Of a DNA stretch of 15,738 bases, positions 13,326-15,738 are shown piece after piece. The stretch spans positions 1 through 15,738 of the forward strand of contig JASGDF010000164.1 in the NCBI GenBank assembly GCA_047607345.1. Reading direction: 5' to 3'. How positions within the stretch are numbered: position 1 is the stretch's first letter; each line of letters opens with the position of its first letter. The notes under the pieces are model-generated. The model was not told the DNA's origin. It did no database searches and saw only the letters and a program-made list of their open reading frames with translations. The DNA is from Pseudomonas_S sp047607345. Lineage in GTDB: Bacteria > Pseudomonadota > Gammaproteobacteria > Xanthomonadales > Xanthomonadaceae. The translations under genes and the position numbers were made by a program.

Positions 13326-14066
13326 TCAGGCGGCCGCGTCCAACGCGCGCCGCAGCGCGGCGACGGTCGCGGCGTCCGAGGCGGTCCAGTCCACGTCCAG
13401 CCCGGCCAGGTCCGGGTTGCGCCAGCGCATCGCCGAGCGCGCGGGCTGCTTGGCCGAGGCGTGCAGGTCGCGCACGCCGATGCGGCGCGCGAGCGCGGCG
13501 ATGTTGTCCACGGTGATGCCGGCGCCGGCCATCACCTCGATCCGGCCGCCGGACTGGCGCACCAGCGCGGCGATCGTATCGGCGCCTTCCGGGGCGCTGG
13601 CGCGCGCGCCGGAAGTCAGCACGCGCCGGCAGCCGAGCGCGATCACCTGTTCCAGTGCCTGCATCGGCTCGCGCGCCGCGTCGAAGGCGCGGTGGAAGGT
13701 GACGTCGAGCCCGGCCGCGGCCTCGACCAGCGGCCGGCAGGTCGCCAGGTCGATGCCGCCGTCGGCGTCGAGCGCGCCGATCACCACGCCGTCGCAGCCC
13801 AGCCGCGCGCACAACGCGATGTCGCGCCGCATCGTCTCGACCTCATGCGGCGTGTAGAGGAAATCGCCGGCGCGCGGCCGCACCAGTACGTGCAGGCCGA
13901 TGCGCAGGCGTTCGCGCGCCAGCGCCAAGGTGCCGTAGGACGGCGTGCAGCCGCCCTCGCCGAGGTTCTCGCACAGCTCGACGCGGTCGGCACCGCCGTC
14001 CTGCGCGGCCAGCGCCGAGCCCAGGGAGTTGGCGGCGATCTCCAGCCGCAGCGACGCCGTGCTCAC
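13326..14066 (-). CDS. cutC: CutC family TIM-barrel protein
   Basis: This is a 246-residue protein matching CutC (E. coli 248) over its whole length. Conserved blocks are ANSLGSALAAQDGGADRVELC (12-32), EGGCTPSYGTL (37-47), HVLVRPRAGDFLYT (59-72), CDGVVIGALDADGGID (91-106), VTFHRAFD (122-129) and RRVLTSG (147-153). CutC was named for copper tolerance in E. coli, but that phenotype was later attributed to the small RNA MicL encoded in the cutC 3' region, so the protein's activity is effectively unknown. GTG 14066 overlaps the stop of the upstream asparaginase gene by four bases (GTGA), suggesting translational coupling and a role tied to glycoasparagine breakdown (inference). No metal-rich Cys/His motif stands out. 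Confidence 0.93.
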   Translation of the reverse strand: MSTASLRLEIAANSLGSALAAQDGGADRVELCENLGEGGCTPSYGTLALARERLRIGLHVLVRPRAGDFLYTPHEVETMRRDIALCARLGCDGVVIGALDADGGIDLATCRPLVEAAAGLDVTFHRAFDAAREPMQALEQVIALGCRRVLTSGARASAPEGADTIAALVRQSGGRIEVMAGAGITVDNIAALARRIGVRDLHASAKQPARSAMRWRNPDLAGLDVDWTASDAATVAALRRALDAAA

Positions 14067-15067
14067 GAGGCCGTCGCGTAGGTCGCCGCCGAATCGAGCA
14101 GCGCGTCCTGGCGCTGCGCGTCGCAGACCGCGTAGACGAAGCCCTTGTGCAGCGCGTAGGCGCCGACCTCGCCCTGCTTGTTCAATGCCAGGAAGCAGAC
14201 CTGCAGGGTCCTGCTGGCCTCCGGGCGCTTCTTCACCACCCGCGCGATCGCCTCGCGGCAGGCCTGGTCCGGCGAACGGCCCTGGCGCATCAGCTCGACC
14301 ACCAGGAAGCTGGCGGCGTTGCGGATCATCTCCTCGCCCACGCCCGAGGCGGTGGCGCCGCCGACCTCGTTGTCCACGTACAGGCCGGCGCCGACGATCG
14401 GGCTGTCGCCGACCCGGCCATGCAGCTTCCAGGCCATGCCGCTGGTGGTACAGGCCCCGGCCAGCCGGCCGGCGCGGTCGATCGCGAGCATGCCCAGGGT
14501 GTCGTGGTTCTGGCGGTTGCCGGGGATCAGGCGGCGCTCGGCGTTGATCTGCGGCTGGTATTTCGAGGTCTTGCGCCACGCCTCCCAGGCCTGCTTCGCC
14601 TCGGCGGTGAGCAGCGGCTTCTTCTCGAAGCCCTGTTCCAGCGCGAACTGCTGCGCGCCCTGCCCGACCAGCAGCACGTGCGGCGACTTTTCCATCACCG
14701 CGCGCGCCACCGAGATCGGATGGTCGATGTCCTCGATCGCCGCAACCGCGCCGCAGCGACCGTCGCCGTCCATGATGCTGGCGTCCAGGGTCAGCACGCC
14801 GTCGCGGTCGGGAAAGCCGCAGTGGCCGACGGTCGGATTGCACAGCTCGCTCTCGACCCAGCGCGCGCCGGCCTCGACCGCGTCGAGCGCGCTGCCGCCG
14901 GCGGCCAGCACCTTCCACGCGGCCTGGTTGGCGGGCACGCCGAAGTCCCAGGTCGAGACCACCCGCGCGCCGACGGGCGTGGTCCTGGCGGCGGCACGCA
15001 CGGGCGGCAGCGCGAGCGCGCCGGCCACGGCCAGGCCGGCCTGCAGGAACTGCCTGCGATCGGTCAT
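14063..15067 (-). CDS. N4-(beta-N-acetylglucosaminyl)-L-asparaginase, Tat-exported
   Basis: This is an Ntn-hydrolase of the aspartylglucosaminidase type, which splits the GlcNAc-asparagine bond left after protein and glycan degradation. From ATG 15067 it is 334 residues. AAGGAG lies six bases upstream, so a 39-residue longer frame from 15184 is rejected. A twin-arginine signal, TDRRQFLQAG (2-11), precedes a hydrophobic stretch ending near VRAAA (23-27), implying folded export to the periplasm. The autocleavage site is H-D-T at 188-190 in NHDTLGMLAID, making Thr190 the nucleophile. GRVGDSPIVGAGLYVDNEVG and ATASGVGEE supply the expected substrate pocket. These motifs fit aspartylglucosaminidase better than isoaspartyl peptidase/EcAIII, but a plain asparaginase activity is not excluded. 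It overlaps cutC by 4 bp. glk ends 120 bases upstream. Confidence 0.92.
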   Translation of the reverse strand: MTDRRQFLQAGLAVAGALALPPVRAAARTTPVGARVVSTWDFGVPANQAAWKVLAAGGSALDAVEAGARWVESELCNPTVGHCGFPDRDGVLTLDASIMDGDGRCGAVAAIEDIDHPISVARAVMEKSPHVLLVGQGAQQFALEQGFEKKPLLTAEAKQAWEAWRKTSKYQPQINAERRLIPGNRQNHDTLGMLAIDRAGRLAGACTTSGMAWKLHGRVGDSPIVGAGLYVDNEVGGATASGVGEEMIRNAASFLVVELMRQGRSPDQACREAIARVVKKRPEASRTLQVCFLALNKQGEVGAYALHKGFVYAVCDAQRQDALLDSAATYATAS

Positions 15068-15073
15068 CGGGAT

Positions 15074-15079
15074 CTCCTT
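15074..15079 (-). promoter_or_regulatory. Ribosome binding site that fixes the asparaginase start
   Basis: AAGGAG on the minus strand lies six bases before ATG 15067. This start gives an intact Tat signal at the very N-terminus. Confidence 0.75.
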
Positions 15080-15139
15080 GTGGATGGGATAGTCGGCAGG
15101 CGCGGACGTTCTGGGCGCCCGTCGAGTCGAAAGTGCGAA

Positions 15140-15145
15140 TTTATA
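15140..15145 (-). promoter_or_regulatory. Possible -10 box (TATAAA) upstream of the asparaginase gene
   Basis: TATAAA on the minus strand is the only AT-rich hexamer in the 120-base gap between glk and the asparaginase gene, about 72 bases before the ATG. The -35 region is entirely GC and fits no consensus, so a sigma70 promoter is only weakly supported. Confidence 0.25.
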
Positions 15146-15149
15146 GAAT

Positions 15150-15172
15150 CCGCGCCGCGCGCGCAGGCGCGG
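15150..15172 (-). terminator. GC hairpin just after glk, weak terminator candidate
   Basis: ccgcgcc (15150-15156) pairs exactly with ggcgcgg (15166-15172) around nine bases, 15 bases past the glk stop. The bases following in the glk direction (attctataaattc) are AT-rich but not a T-run, so read-through into the asparaginase and cutC genes is plausible. Confidence 0.35.
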
Positions 15173-15187
15173 CAATCCGGACACGCC

Positions 15188-15738
15188 TTAACCGCCACCG
15201 CGCCGCCAGGCATGCCAGGCGGCCGCGCCGAGCACGCCGAGTTCGCCGTGCTCCACGCGCCAGACCGGGACCTGCGCCAGCACCTCGCCGAACACGCCCT
15301 TGGCCAGGAAGCGCTCGCGGAAGTGTCCACGCCGCAAAAACGGCTCGACATGACCGGCCAGGCCACCGGCCAGGTAGACACTGCGCGCGCCGAACGCGAT
15401 CGCCAGGTCGCCGCACACGCTGCCGAGCCAGCCGCAGAACACCTCCAGCGTCTCGACCGCCAGCGCGTCGCCGCCGGATACGGCGGCCTCGACCAGCTGC
15501 GCCGGGCTGGTCCAGCGCGGCGTGGCGCCACGGATCTCGCACAGGCACGGGTACAGATTCATCAGTCCGGTGCCGGACAGCACGCGCTCGGTGTCCACAT
15601 GCGGCCAGCGCCGCATCAGCCGGCCGAGGATCTCCAGTTCCAGCGCGTTGCCCGGCGCCAGCGCCGCGTGCCCCGCCTCGCTGGCCAGCACCGGCGGCGC
15701 GCCATCGGCCAGGCGCAGCGCCGCGCCCAGGCCGGTAC
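15188..15738 (-). CDS. glk: Glucokinase (Glk family), 5' end beyond window
   Basis: Glk phosphorylates glucose with ATP at the entry to glycolysis or the Entner-Doudoroff pathway. About 183 C-terminal codons are present and the N-terminal ATP-binding part is outside the window. Reading in from the edge gives TGLGAALRLADG and then SEAGHAALAPGNALELEIL, the Glk glutamate/histidine segment (E. coli GEGGHVDFAP). This is followed by HVDTERVLSGTGLMNLY (E. coli HVSAERVLSGPGLVNLY), VYLAGGLAGHVEPFL and a C-terminal HGELGVLGAAAWH. These match E. coli-type Glk rather than ROK kinases, which would show a CxCGxxGC zinc motif. Related Glk-family proteins in Xanthomonas have been linked to N-acetylglucosamine use, so GlcNAc kinase activity is possible given the neighbouring asparaginase. 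The stop is TAA at 15188-15190. Confidence 0.92.
   Translation of the reverse strand, partial: TGLGAALRLADGAPPVLASEAGHAALAPGNALELEILGRLMRRWPHVDTERVLSGTGLMNLYPCLCEIRGATPRWTSPAQLVEAAVSGGDALAVETLEVFCGWLGSVCGDLAIAFGARSVYLAGGLAGHVEPFLRRGHFRERFLAKGVFGEVLAQVPVWRVEHGELGVLGAAAWHAWRRGGG

Noticed and set aside
13326..14918. 530-codon open frame that contains cutC as its C-terminal half
   Set aside because: The N-terminal half is the wrong frame of the asparaginase gene. There is no CutC fusion, only an open frame from GC bias. The true cutC start is the GTG at 14066.

Overview
The window is GC-rich chromosomal DNA (about 70% by eye) with the gene content and intergenic palindromes of a gammaproteobacterium of the Xanthomonadaceae/Lysobacteraceae (Xanthomonas, Lysobacter, Luteimonas or a relative). 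The family is inferred from protein similarity that I recognise and from gene order, not from a database search. I see no rRNA, tRNA, CRISPR array, prophage or complete insertion sequence. Most of the sequence is ordinary housekeeping DNA. The unusual material lies in the gaps between genes and in the last 2.5 kb.

Left part (1-5992). The 5' two fifths or so of recC runs leftward off the window edge. A divergent region holding a perfect 27-bp inverted repeat separates it from a rightward six-gene operon, mlaF-mlaE-mlaD-mlaC-mlaB-mlaA. The operon encodes the whole Mla system, which moves phospholipids between the outer and inner membranes: the MlaFEB ATPase/permease/STAS complex, the MCE protein MlaD, the periplasmic carrier MlaC and the outer-membrane lipoprotein MlaA. 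Most junctions overlap by a few bases. The exception is a 105-bp gap between mlaE and mlaD that contains a hairpin. A strong intrinsic terminator follows mlaA.

Middle part (5993-11048). Leftward genes encode a BtuE-type thiol/glutathione peroxidase, RmuC, and a zinc-free-looking MDR alcohol dehydrogenase/quinone reductase. Between rmuC and the dehydrogenase lies a gap of about 570 bp packed with hairpins and repeat units. The dehydrogenase is divergent from a LysR-type regulator.

Right part (11049-15738). Rightward genes encode a LeuE-like amino-acid exporter and a 12-TM APC-family amino-acid permease. They meet a leftward set: glucokinase (cut by the window edge), a Tat-exported N4-(beta-N-acetylglucosaminyl)-L-asparaginase, and cutC. 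The last two overlap by 4 bp. This set looks like a module for salvage of glycoasparagine or N-glycan remnants, and it raises the question of what CutC does there.

At least six intergenic gaps carry small palindromes with a cccgc/gcggg core or related repeats. Long open frames antisense to the real genes are by-products of high GC3 and were discarded.
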